Origin: Dioszegia crocea
Taxonomy: Eukaryota > Basidiomycota > Tremellomycetes > Tremellales > Bulleribasidiaceae
Reading direction: 5' to 3'
NCBI GenBank assembly: GCA_001600615.1
Contig: BCKK01000007.1
Location: forward strand, 526,431-590,430
DNA length: 64,000 nt
Numbering within the stretch: the first letter of the stretch is position 1; each line of letters begins with the position of its first letter. The translations under genes were made by a program, and so were the position numbers. The notes under the pieces are model-generated. The model saw nothing but the letters and a program-made list of their open reading frames with translations. It was not told where the DNA came from and made no database searches. This document shows, in pieces, positions 52,232 through 61,523 of the stretch.

Positions 52232-52333
52232 ACAGTAACCATTCTTTTGTGACAGCGGTATTTCCGTACTCACAGTGTCTGAATCATTCCGGAAAACAAT
52301 AAGCAAGCGCCCTTTGAAATTGTTCATCCCCCA

Positions 52334-52537
52334 GTGATAATCGATCTGGATGATACACTGACTAGAAGCGGCCTGATGCGATCCAACGGTTACTTCATAC
52401 AGCGGCCATACTCGAGACAAGGAGCTGGTCAAGCATACTGGGCTGGTTGCAATCAAACCCAGGACAATGGCGACGGCGGGGGCTGGAGAAACTTTGCACG
52501 GGGATGTTGTCGAGCTGATCTGATAGAGGAAGAGTGA
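52334..52537 (+). other. ORF with HAD-like DLDDT motif
   Basis: A 68-codon plus-strand frame, preceded in frame by EIVHPP, contains VIIDLDDTLTRSG, which has the shape of HAD-superfamily motif I (DxDxT). The rest of the ORF (Gln/Tyr and Gly-rich) shows no other HAD motif. It lies within the repeat island. A chance match or an exon remnant are both possible. Confidence 0.2.
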
Positions 52538-52710
52538 GCCAAGCCGACAGCAGGATGATGAGAAGGCGCAGCAAGGGCAAGGACAGCTAAATATTGATGC
52601 TGCGGGGATGTCTGTCTTTGGCTAATTAGGCACCTAGCACAAACGTGTGGATGCGTTCATTGACGGGGATGATCTTGATTGGCCTGCTACAGTATCACTG
52701 AGATACTTTC

Positions 52711-52786
52711 TGGCTGCGGGGATCCCGCCGTGCCAAAAGGATGGGGACCACACCAAGTGAGATGAGCATCGTACATTTACTGACAC
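52711..52786 (-). repeat. Family A repeat, copy 3
   Basis: GTGCCAAAAGGATGG, then GACCACACCAAGTGAGATGAG, with a shared CTGCGGGGAT stretch to the left that also precedes the copy at 55441. Confidence 0.75.
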
Positions 52787-52943
52787 TCCTGTGGCCTGGA
52801 TCTCATGTCTATGACTTGGGTGGACTCGGTAAATAGGCGGATTGGGTAGCGCTGTCGAAAGCATCCTCTCTCATAGAAACGTTCGCTTAGAATAGGTATA
52901 CTCAAACGTTGAGACCTAGTCCATCAGCCAGGATATAATTGAC

Positions 52944-53524
52944 GATCAGCGATTGGGACACCGTGTCAAAAGTTTAGGACACCGTCCGGAGTTTATCCGG
53001 TGACGCGGGTTACTACTTTGAGAAAAATAGAAGGCCCTGTTCCGACTCCACATTCCTGAGTATGAGCTCGGTCGTACAGGCGTCACAGCACCTTGAAACT
53101 CAGTTGCCTATACTGCTTGCGCGTATCAGCATCTCCGCAGATAGTAGACGGTCATGCTCATCCTTTCAGATACGATTTTCATGCAGGGACTGCCCTGAAA
53201 GTGGAGCCAGACTTGACCCGCCTTTTTCGAGGGCCGGCGACGGCGACGGTAAAAGAGTCAATATTTCCCATAGGAGGGCGATTTTGGTACAGTTATGTGG
53301 AGGAAAGGTCCTGCTACAGCCTACATGTGTCTGAAAGATATAGAGTAAGGTGCAAAACGGACCTCTCATAGCACAAACTGGATGACACAGTGTCTGGCGA
53401 AGGAGATCTTAAATGATGTCCGCAGCCGGACTTCTGATCTACTGCTCAATGCGGTAATTTGAGGGCACCGGATAAATCTCGGACGGTGTCCCAAACTTTT
53501 CGGACGGTGTCCCAATCGCTGATC
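52944..53524. mobile_element. 581-bp terminal-inverted-repeat element, MULE/MITE-like
   Basis: Begins GATCAGCGATTGGGACACCG and ends with its inverted copy. The inverted repeats are 59 bp and agree at about 52 positions (88 percent). Each arm itself contains a tandem GGGACACCGTC unit. The element is flanked by identical 9-bp sequences, ATAATTGAC, at 52935-52943 and 53525-53533, as expected for a target-site duplication. Long terminal repeats with a 9-bp duplication point to the Mutator (MULE) type, as a non-autonomous element (inference). An internal open frame (about 53093-53371) lies between the arms. No transposase is encoded. Confidence 0.85.
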
Positions 53525-53533
53525 ATAATTGAC
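53525..53533. repeat. Right 9-bp flanking duplication of the TIR element
   Basis: ATAATTGAC, identical to 52935-52943 on the left of the element. Confidence 0.85.
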
Positions 53534-53757
53534 TGCAGAGTCTTGGAGGCTACAAATCTGTCAAACAGCCAGGCGTAGATGTGCCGCTGACTTCACATGT
53601 ATCCCCGACATCCAGCTCTCGCGCATCATAACTCAGTATCGTGCCCTGCTTCTCGCTTTCTGTCTTCCCGTGATGTACCGGTAACTGGATAGCATGCGCA
53701 CCATGGGTCACATGCTCGCTGTCTGTGCGCGGTATTGGATTTGACCGATGAGTAAAT

Positions 53758-53892
53758 CGGGCCGCTCGTAGTCAAGAATATTGACTAGACTGATTATTAC
53801 TTGGGAATGATCAGCTACTGTAAGAGCGGTGATCTATTTCCCAAGGCCAACTAGCTCACTTGTATACTACAGAGTACGAGTATTGCTAGCTA
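53758..53892 (+). repeat. Family B repeat, copy 1
   Basis: Contains CCGCTCGTAGTCAAG, TTGACTAGACTGATT, GGGAATGATCAGCTACTG and ends CAGAGTACGAGTATTGC. The second copy lies 1.85 kb downstream in the same orientation, around 88 percent similar. Confidence 0.9.
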
Positions 53893-53977
53893 AGGTATAC
53901 AGCCTGAGACATAATTGGCAAGTCTAGAACTAATCTATGTACCAGCCTGGTGCAGTAAAAAGTACAAACTAATGTAA

Positions 53978-54396
53978 ATGGCCAAGGTCTCAAACGGATG
54001 CTCTCACCTGCCCGTTATCCAGCCCAGCATCCGAACAACTTGTCTGAAACATCCGCCTGGCCATAACACACGGATCATCCAGGCTGAGTTTGGGGCCACA
54101 ACCCATGGATTGTACTGGATGTGAGTTATCTGCACGTCGAGACCACTATCGACCAGCTGATCGAAGCTGATGCGATGTACTGTTCTCGTCTTACTGCTTA
54201 CAGGACGTGGGATAGCCCTGCAGCCATCATACCGCTTGAGAGAGTCTCTACTCATGAGTCACGAGTTCATGAGTCTGTATCAATGGTTCTGCTCAGTATT
54301 CCTCAGATGCAGGAGAGATTGGCAGACTTTGTGCCCGGAGTGATTTATATATATAACACATTAAACCGTTACTGCTTGATCCACGAGACAGTTTAA
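53978..54396 (+). CDS. Orphan small gene, two exons
   Basis: Exon 1 (53978-54120, ATG GCC AAG...) is open for 47 codons and ends at a GTGAGT donor. The acceptor at 54203 gives exon 2 (54204-54396), which continues in phase and ends in TAA, total 111 residues. Exon 1 alone is too short to stand out in an ORF scan. The product (MAKVSNGCSHLPVIQ, then TRIIQAEFGATTHGLYW and LADFVPGVIYIYNTLNRYC) has no recognised family and no signal peptide. The intron is 83 nt, longer than most here. It lies between the two family B repeats. Confidence 0.4.
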
Positions 54397-54400
54397 AATC

Positions 54401-54652
54401 ATGATGAATCCGTGTTTCCAAGTGACAACAACGGCCAGGCGAATCAATGAGATAAATTACATGGATGCTGAGCTGGATGCGCCGCAATTAAGCAGGATTG
54501 AGCTTTACATCAGTTTGATCTTGGGCATTGCTGTTAAAATGTGGTCCAGACTAGAGCAAGCTGGTAAGGAGACCAAAGTAGCAGGCTTGTCAGTTAAGCA
54601 TCAGTGTGTTCACTTAGTTGGCAGCTTCCGTACATCCGTACCCTGGGAATAG
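54401..54652 (+). CDS. Possible orphan ORF next to the small gene
   Basis: 83-codon ATG frame starting five bases after the stop of the gene at 53978-54396. A hydrophobic segment (RIELYISLILGIAVKMW) could be a membrane or amphipathic helix. No splice or family support. Confidence 0.2.
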   Translation: MMNPCFQVTTTARRINEINYMDAELDAPQLSRIELYISLILGIAVKMWSRLEQAGKETKVAGLSVKHQCVHLVGSFRTSVPWE

Positions 54653-54725
54653 GCGTTAGCTATTCTCGGATGACAGATCACCGCTGATGCAGTGAAGGTC
54701 ATTTCAGAGGCAAGCTCTCCGTGTG

Positions 54726-54787
54726 ACTGCTCTCACAGAGACTGGTCATCACCGAAACTGCTCTCACAGAGACTGGTCATCACCGAA
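54726..54787. repeat. 31-bp tandem duplication
   Basis: The unit ACTGCTCTCACAGAGACTGG and the 11 bases that follow it occur twice in a row without a mismatch (54726-54756, 54757-54787). Confidence 0.95.
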
Positions 54788-55046
54788 TGACAATCAGCCA
54801 AACCACTTGCCTACCAGCGGCCACACGATCATCAGTCGGATCTTACTGGTCAAGCGTAAATGTAGCGACACGGTTGCGGCCGTGGACACGTAAAATAGAT
54901 TTTTGCTCAGATAGGCGTGCATCCGGAGTGCATAATGGTTGACATGATTCTGTGTGAGATGAATCGCCGACACAGGCAATCCGGACTTGGATCAGGGTGC
55001 CGCACTCCTGTCCCGCTCTGCCAGCAAGTAGCCCAGGCTGATCCCC

Positions 55047-55308
55047 ATGCGTCATCATCACTTCGAAGGGAAAGTCGCTGGCGATACTGTCCGTCTCAAC
55101 TTCGCCTCCCTGTCCATCAATCTTGCGGACGAAGTCAACTCTTTAGGCCCTTCCGAACAGTTGCGCAACCTCATCAGAGTCATGGATCGAGTGCTTAGCC
55201 ACCCATCTCTCAGGCTCGGTCGTTACCCAAGCGAAGGTGAGCCATCCGGAAATCTGTCGTTTACTATCTGGGCAAGACATCGAGGAATGCGAGAATATCG
55301 TCGTGTAA
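55047..55308 (+). CDS. Possible orphan small gene
   Basis: An ATG frame (MRHHHFEGKVAGDTVRLNF) continues with EVNSLGPSEQLRNLIRVMDR. At 55237 a GTGAGC donor can pair with an AG at about 55276; splicing removes about 40 nt and leads to a stop at 55308. Unspliced, the frame ends slightly later (55328). An overlapping minus-strand ORF is also open. No family recognised. Confidence 0.25.
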
Positions 55309-55440
55309 AAAGAGTCAATACCTCGTAGAATGAGACGAGCCTCATATATACTCTCACAAGTTGATGGAGGCAGCGTTTCGCCAAGTGACATCACTGGGAC
55401 TGGACCAGGCTGTTGCATAGATTAGTCCTAGGCTACTCAA

Positions 55441-55523
55441 TCTGCGGGAACACCGTTGTGCCAAAAGAATGGATATCGCAAGCTAAATCACTCTCAGGGA
55501 GGAGAACACGGTATATACTGAGA
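55441..55523 (-). repeat. Family A repeat, copy 4
   Basis: CTGCGGGAACACCGTTGTGC, CAAAAGAATGG and TATATACTGAGAG. This is the most diverged copy. Confidence 0.65.
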
Positions 55524-55606
55524 GCTTCAAAGACGCTGTGGAGTCTTCTCAAACCAGAGGATTAATAGAAGTCAGACACGTGTGTGGGACTTGACTGATA
55601 TGTGTT

Positions 55607-55741
55607 GGGCCGCTCGTAGTCAAGGGTATTGACTAGACTGATTGTTCCTTGGGAATGATCAGCTACTGTAAGAGCGGTGATGTGATTCCGAAGGCCAACT
55701 AGCTGACTTATATACAACAGAGTACGAGTACTGCTAGCGTA
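55607..55741 (+). repeat. Family B repeat, copy 2
   Basis: Same landmarks as copy 1 (CCGCTCGTAGTCAAG, GGGAATGATCAGCTACTG, CAGAGTACGAGTACTGC). Similarity may extend about 20 bp further upstream in both copies. Confidence 0.9.
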
Positions 55742-56012
55742 CATCCTAGGAGCCTAGTCATAGTTCTGCCGACGAGTGCTCCGAGGGTCCTTAGTTAGTC
55801 CTAGCCTAACTCGGCCTTGCCCAACCCTCAATCCATGACTCCAAGGGACTAAAGCAAGATGCAGATGGTACCGCACCACAGGACTCCCCTGCTATGACTG
55901 CTGTCATCCGACATCGCACGCAAGAGCAGTGGGCTATCAGTCATGCTGCTCTTCCAGATTTATCTTCCGGAGGTCACGGTTGTATCAGTCACCGACGGAG
56001 GACGTGTATCAA

Positions 56013-56072
56013 TACCGCTGTGCCAAAAGGATGGCTACCACACTAAGTGAATGAGCATAGTGTACATACTGG
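56013..56072 (-). repeat. Family A repeat, copy 5
   Basis: ACCGCTGTGCCAAAAGGATGG, then CTACCACACTAAGTGAATGAGC. The TATATA core is mutated to TGTACATAC. Confidence 0.75.
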
Positions 56073-56462
56073 TGGAGACATAACATATGTGCCGCTGCAT
56101 CGTTCATCACAGCATTCTCTTACTTTCGCAAACACGAGTCTTGAGCCGTCGACATCGGGAATACCGCCGGCTGTCGTTACACGCTGGTCGTTCTCATGCT
56201 GAGACTGATATTCAGATACGAGGCTGGTATTTGTCTTCGAGCCCGCAACATCTCATCAGACACACCGTGACTCATGGTACCCCCAAAGTATTGCTAGATG
56301 AAGGTATCGGGCAATGTAGGCATTCGACACCTTGTCTTCAAATCGTGTGTGGTGCATGTGAAGATCGCTGTATGCAGAGGGATCTGCATTTGTCTGTTTT
56401 CGGGATGCTTGACAGTCATGCATAGAAAAAAGTTATCAGAATATGCACATTAGGTCGTAGAT

Positions 56463-56515
56463 ACAGTATGTTCATCTCACTGGACCTGGTACCCCTGCCT
56501 TCTGTGCATACAGCG
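56463..56515 (+). repeat. Family A repeat, copy 6 (inverted)
   Basis: ACAGTATGTTCATCTCACTGG, then GGTACC and CATACAGCGG; opposite orientation to copies 1 and 3-5. An 80-codon open frame runs through it to 56698 but has no start codon near its beginning. Confidence 0.65.
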
Positions 56516-57854
56516 GAGCACATCCGGTTGCGCTATATTGCAGTCTTCTGAAACTCACTGTGTCAAATCTCATGGATCATACAGCGGTGGATGGAGTCTC
56601 CAGGCCGATACTGACTACAGTTCACTCTGAGGCAGCACTCACTCATGCAGCTGAAGCCCCGCCAATAGTGTTCGATGAGACTAGCGGTATTACACAATGA
56701 AGATATGTGATGTTTCAAACGTAACGGCAACGCAGATGGCCTCTGAACCCAGACTCACCCATCAAGTCCCGGTGATGTGTTGGCATGCCAGAGCTTGGCA
56801 CATTTTCCGAAATATCAATGTCGGAGCCTCAGACGAATGTGATCAGGCGACAAGTCAGGCACTGAAAGTTCGTCAGACTTAGTAGGGAAAAGTCAGGTCT
56901 CGTTGACTTGCGTGTGCTATCCGTGCTTTTGCTGTAGTTAGCGATATTAATTCCAGTGGACTGATTTGTGGAAATGGGTCTCGAATTATGTAACCTGTTC
57001 ACTGAGCACCACGTTATTTACTCGTCGTAATGTACTCATCGTCAGATACGTACGTACTGACTATGTGTCTGCACTCGCCGTCAGATGATAACAGAGACCA
57101 GAAGTTTGGGCCTGAGTTTTGTGGGCCTCGTGCCAACACGCGATTTGGACCTATAGATCGTGGCAGTGAACATTGGATCGATGCGAAGCTAGGAGAGATT
57201 ATTACTCACACAAGTGATGTCCTTGATTCTCTTTCTAGCTCTCATTCTAGCTAATGTCTCACGATTACCGAGTAATTTGCTTATCAGTCCTATATCAAAT
57301 GCCTCAGACACAGTCATCACCCGCCGCGAGCCAAAGTATGCTCGTTGTAATCCGACACTAACGATGACGAATAGAGCCCGCTAACCAAACTGTGACCTTG
57401 GCCATACATAGCCGCTTCCGATTGACTTGCCCCTCGACATTTGCAGCACACCTTAGTCTACCGGAATGTCTAGATGTGTCGGTGTATTTTTTTCGTTGGC
57501 TAATTCTGCGCGGAGATTGGACGCGTGTGGCCGATGAGAGGGAAGATTCCCGAGCGTACTTTTAGTAAAACAATTTCGATATCATAGATCAGGTACTTTT
57601 TGGCTAGTCTTCAGGATATGGTCTAATCAGTGGGTAGTCCGATTTAGACATCGCTTCCGACTCTTCTATCGTCAGTATACATTCTATCGTCAGTTGGGAC
57701 CACACCCGTGAGAGGCGATCGAATCACACCGTCAAATCCCACATAATCATTAAATATCAGAGCCATTCTTCACTTTTCCTCACTGTACATCCCACAAATT
57801 TGCCAGCCTAACGTCAGTTGGTGAATAGAACCCGAGCGAAGTCTCGATCTAAAC

Positions 57855-58669
57855 ATGACTCGGACGGCTTTCTCGGACCCACCCTGTTCGTGGAGTGAGT
57901 TCGTATTGCTCAACCTCAGTTTGCTTTTGATTGGTGGTACAGTCAATGATCTGTGGAATCACCATCTAGTGAGCAGTCGACCATGTATGTTGATCGCCCC
58001 CCAGATCGAGAGCACTAAATATGTCCTGCATGAGGGCTGACGCCCTATTTCCCATCTTCAGGCGGAAACAACGGCTCTAGGGATTTACTTGTCATTTACC
58101 AGCGCCTCTCAACCCTTCCGCGACATCTTACGCACCTGACCGCTCAGTGCCTATCATCTCCGATCTGTTTCTTACGCTTCATACTTCACAGTCGTGTCTT
58201 GCGGCAGATTCGAGTCTTTCAATGATAGTCGCGACATGTGTCGCCTTGATAACTCATATGCGTGAGCATGGCTTCACTTGGACCAGATTCACCCTCCCAT
58301 CACCTCGCCAGTCATATCCAGGTCCGACCGCATTTCGAAGTGCTCGGGACCAACGGTACTCGAAAAGCCGCGCAATCCCTACACTGTTGCTGACCACGGT
58401 GTAAGAATGCCTAACTCGATTAGCGCACTGCCGCATTGACTGACCCGCATTGACTGAGATGACTGACTGCTTTGACGTAGTGTGGTTTGCTCAAAGCCAT
58501 ACTTGACATTCCCAAAAATCAGTCTACCGACCAGACAGATGTGATTCAGGTTATCGAGTGTAGGACTTCAAGCGGTGATCGTTGGTTGTTTGAGATTCGT
58601 GCATTTCAGGATGGCGTAACGGACCTATCTCTGAAGATATATTTGGGAAGATGGCATAGCGAAGAATGA
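57855..58669 (+). CDS. Possible orphan gene, exons uncertain
   Basis: ATG 57855 opens MTRTAFSDPPCSWS and runs to LWNHHL, where a GTGAGC donor (57969) could join an AG near 58061. The 3' part has a frame (SLSMIVATCVALITHMREHG) and a final exon after a donor at 58399: CGLLKAILDIPKNQ, then VIQVIECRTSSGDRWLFEIR and a stop at 58669. The links between first and last parts are not in phase by any simple splice I could find, so these may be two genes or a decayed one. No family recognised. Confidence 0.25.
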
Positions 58670-58862
58670 CTCGCCACGCTGCAGGTAACTTGCCGCACGA
58701 GGATCGGAGGTGACCTGTTCGGCTGTGGAATAGCAAGCGTGACTTTAGATGTGCAGGCTCCGTCGTTGAGCGAGATTCAAATACGGGTGTAATTAATCGT
58801 TCCTGCGGTATCAATGGTCTTCCGTTTCTTCATTGGACTGCAATGGAGAGGAACTTATAAGC

Positions 58863-59355
58863 ATGGGTGAGGTCAGTAGAGCTGAATCACAGAAGAGCTT
58901 AAGCAAGAAAAGCAAGCTCGCCGCGAACGGATTGTTAGGAGTTTCGGGAAAGCCTGGAATCCGTGTCTTTCTTTTGTTCCAATGAAGGAGTCGGGTGGCG
59001 TCCCTCAGACGTACATTCATTAACCACAGATGAGCACACGTTCGTACAGGCTCGGATTGATTTCTGTCGCAAAGTGGTAACGTTGTTTACGCACGGATAC
59101 CTTGACTGTCAATAGACGCGTACGGGCATCGGTTCGGGCGATGACGACCGCGGCGAGAAGAGCCTCGTCAGCATGGTAAGTCTAACAGTCACAGAGCCCT
59201 GATTAGCCTTACATCCCCTCATCGAGGCGCTCATCACGTCAGTGCCTGTCATCAGATTGAAAATCTGGTACCTGAACTCGGCGCGAGGAGAGACCTACAG
59301 TACGTCTTATGGATTCGATAAATCACAGATGGCCAGGAACACTGCTCCTCGTTAA
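58863..59355 (+). CDS. Small unknown protein, four to five exons
   Basis: ATG 58863 (MGEVSRAESQKSLSKKSK) lies about 10 bp after a TATAA motif. Removing a 25-nt piece at about 58969-58993, if real, leads into VGWRPSDVHSLTTDEHTF and VQARIDFCRKV. Introns follow with good GTAACG...CAATAG and GTAAGT...CTGATTAG signals and lead to TGIGSGDDDRGEKSLVSM and PYIPSSRRSS, ending SYGFDKSQMARNTAPR at 59355. The first junction is doubtful because 25 nt is very short; the later ones are typical for this genome. Family unknown. Convergent with the BuGZ-like gene. Confidence 0.45.
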
Positions 59356-59438
59356 CATCATAATGGGCCTTGTGCCCCACAAAAAAAGGTTAATTGACCC
59401 AGGACGTAGCGAATGGTCGATTGACAGCGTACATCCTT

Positions 59439-60589
59439 TCATAAGAAGTCTTCTGCTGCTTTGCGTTTACGACCATTGACCTCGTCACCGGGAGACTGGT
59501 ACCGATATCGACGTTGTAATGCGCGCTTCTCCGCCTAAAGTCGTTAGCACCGTTTGACGAATATTGCTTCAGGCGTACCGGAATGAAAGCAGGATCTGGC
59601 CAGATCACACCATCCTTCGGTGGTTGTATCGAAACCTCGACTTCCCCGTGTTCGGACGATGCAGGTGGGCCACCAGAGTAAGCTGATAGTGGTGCCGAAT
59701 CGGCGGCCATCGACTGAGAAGGGCTTGCTGGGGGAATTTGAGCGGGACGGGCTGTGTTGGGTGGGAAGGGCGGCATGAAGCTGTCTGTCAGCGCGAACCA
59801 CCGGGATGAATTGAACATACTCACCCAGGCATTGGTGGCATGATGGGCGGAGGCATTGTCATTGGGTATCCAGGTTGGAAGCTTGGTGGCATGCTGTACG
59901 TCAGCCTAATATGAAGGTATGACTTACCCAGGGGGATAGAAAGGTGGTGGAGGGTAATTTGGAAGAGGGATAAGGTTCTCGCGCTTCGCCATGAGCAGTC
60001 GATGTTGTGCTAGTGCGGCTTGTAGATCGGCTTCCGGTATCACAGTATAGGCATGTCGAGGTCTCTTGCCAGCTGCAGCTGCAGCCAGAGCGACAGAGCC
60101 GGCTTCCGTTTCCTTTCTCGCCTTCCACTCGGCCAATGCGTTAACCGGTACACCCTCCATACCGAAGATCTCGACGTCAAAGCTGTCGCGACCTGGCAAG
60201 GTATTTGTAAGTCTGAACGTCAGCCTAGTGTTATCGATCGCGCTCACGGTTCAGGTTCGCATTTGTGTACCTGCTGGCTGTGCACCATTAAACCACCAGC
60301 AGTCTATAAATCAGCGGATTGGCATGGATAGCGGTCACAGAGCTTACATTTAGCTTCCTAGGACATAGTTGGCACTTGAAATGCTTCGACTTTTGATGTT
60401 GGAGGAGGACTGCCGAGTCAACAGAAGCTCGGAGGTAATGACTAGTTCAAGCAAACCTTTATCATCTTCGAATTCTCGTTCACAATACCAACACCATGGC
60501 TTGAGTACCTGCGCAGGCTCAGTATAGACCCGTGCGAGCACAACGACTCATGCACTTACGAATACCTCTGCCCTCTTCTTTCTGCCCAT
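59439..60589 (-). CDS. BuGZ / ZNF207-like zinc-finger protein
   Basis: In animals BuGZ binds microtubules and stabilises BUB3 at kinetochores, and ties to splicing. ATG 60589 (MGRKKRAEVF) is followed, after splicing, by LKPWCWYCEREFEDDKVL and HQKSKHFKCQLCPRKL, two C2H2 fingers in the family spacing, then GGLMVHSQQVHK and the hallmark NTLPGRDSFDVEIFGMEG. The C-terminal half is Pro/Met-rich (PLPNYPPPPFYPPGM, PPPIMPPMPGFMPPF) as in BuGZ. A short Lys-rich end (GRKRKAAEDFL) after the last intron may be a nuclear signal. I could not identify a clear BUB3-binding GLEBS motif. About 270 residues, shorter than vertebrate BuGZ. Confidence 0.88.
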
Positions 60590-60781
60590 TGCTCTAGTAT
60601 GATATATAGGTTACTTGTGAGTGTAACTTATGGTGACAAGTTGTAAGCAAGCAAGTCAAGTCAGATTGATGCGGAATCAAAAAGTCGCCTCCACTCGCAG
60701 GTACTCTACTCTATGAGTACAAGTCAAAAGTTGCTGGCTTGTTAGACGCATCTCCATCCGACATCCTTGACTACGGCAGCC

Positions 60782-61506
60782 ATGCAGCGCACTCTAGCCC
60801 GTCAGCTTCACTCAACCAGCCTGAGATCGTCCCATATCGGCTCAACCTCTGTCGTCATTCCAAAACCAGTCGACATCCACTTCCCCTTTGATCATCCGGC
60901 TTCGTCCACCTCCTCCGCCCCCGCTCGAATATTATCTGTCTCCGGCCCCCTTGGCCGGCAATCCCTACCCATCCCCAACTCCGTCGTACTCCACAATCAG
61001 CAAGGGGCACTATCTGTCCGTGTCCTAGATGCAGAGGATAGGAAACAGCGCAGCCTGTGGGGCTTGACCCGCACCCTCATAAATAATGCTGTTGTTGGTG
61101 TATCCACCGGTTATACACTGGAGCTACGCCTAGTTGGTGTTGGGTATCGAGCATCAGTAGAGCCAATACCGGAATCCCTCATCGAACTGCGAAAGCAAAT
61201 CCCCTCCAAATCCAGCGAAACTCTCATCCCCTCATCCCGCCGAGTCAACTTGAAGCTCGGATACGCCCATCCCGTATATGTCGATATTCCAGAAGGCATC
61301 CAAGTCACTACTCCTGCTCCCACCTCCATCATCCTCTCTGGTACCGATAAGCAAAAGCTTGGTCTGTTTGCGGCAAAAATAAGGAGATGGCGCAAGCCTG
61401 AGCCATATAGAGGCAAGGTAAGTCAGGATCTCGACTAATGCTGATCCTGCAGGGTATATTCGTTGGCGGAGAGACAATCAAGCTGAAGGAGGTGAAAAAG
61501 AAGTAG
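60782..61506 (+). CDS. MRPL6: Mitochondrial large-subunit ribosomal protein uL6m
   Basis: Component of the mitochondrial 54S subunit. ATG 60782 (MQRTLARQLHSTSLRSS) starts a presequence; an apparent earlier start is a TTG. L6 features: VSGPLGRQSLPIP, WGLTRTLINNAVVGVSTGY, LELRLVGVGYRA, LKLGYAHPVYVDIPEGI and the C-terminal RRWRKPEPYRGKGIF, the end exon joined over a 35-nt intron. 229 residues. The stop is 17 bp from the convergent SAP-domain gene. Confidence 0.93.
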
Positions 61507-61523
61507 ACCATTACATGCGCATG

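Larger units (their letters stand above)
49968..58862. other. Repeat-rich, gene-poor island
   Basis: For almost 9 kb no gene of a known family is found, whereas on both sides genes are packed at about one per 1.6 kb. The interval contains a terminal-inverted-repeat element, at least six copies of a short TATA-containing repeat (family A), a 130-155 bp direct duplication (family B), a 31-bp tandem duplication and several orphan ORFs with weak splice support. Base composition appears lower in GC than the flanks by eye. Possible readings: an old transposon landing zone, a fast-evolving orphan cluster, or a former centromere/rearrangement site. Confidence 0.7.

Noticed and set aside
53093..53371. 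ORF inside the TIR element as an independent gene
   Set aside because: No good start or phase-compatible intron; kept only as an internal frame of the element.
49968..58862. Functional centromere
   Set aside because: No long retrotransposon arrays or strong AT-richness are visible; kept as a possibility only.
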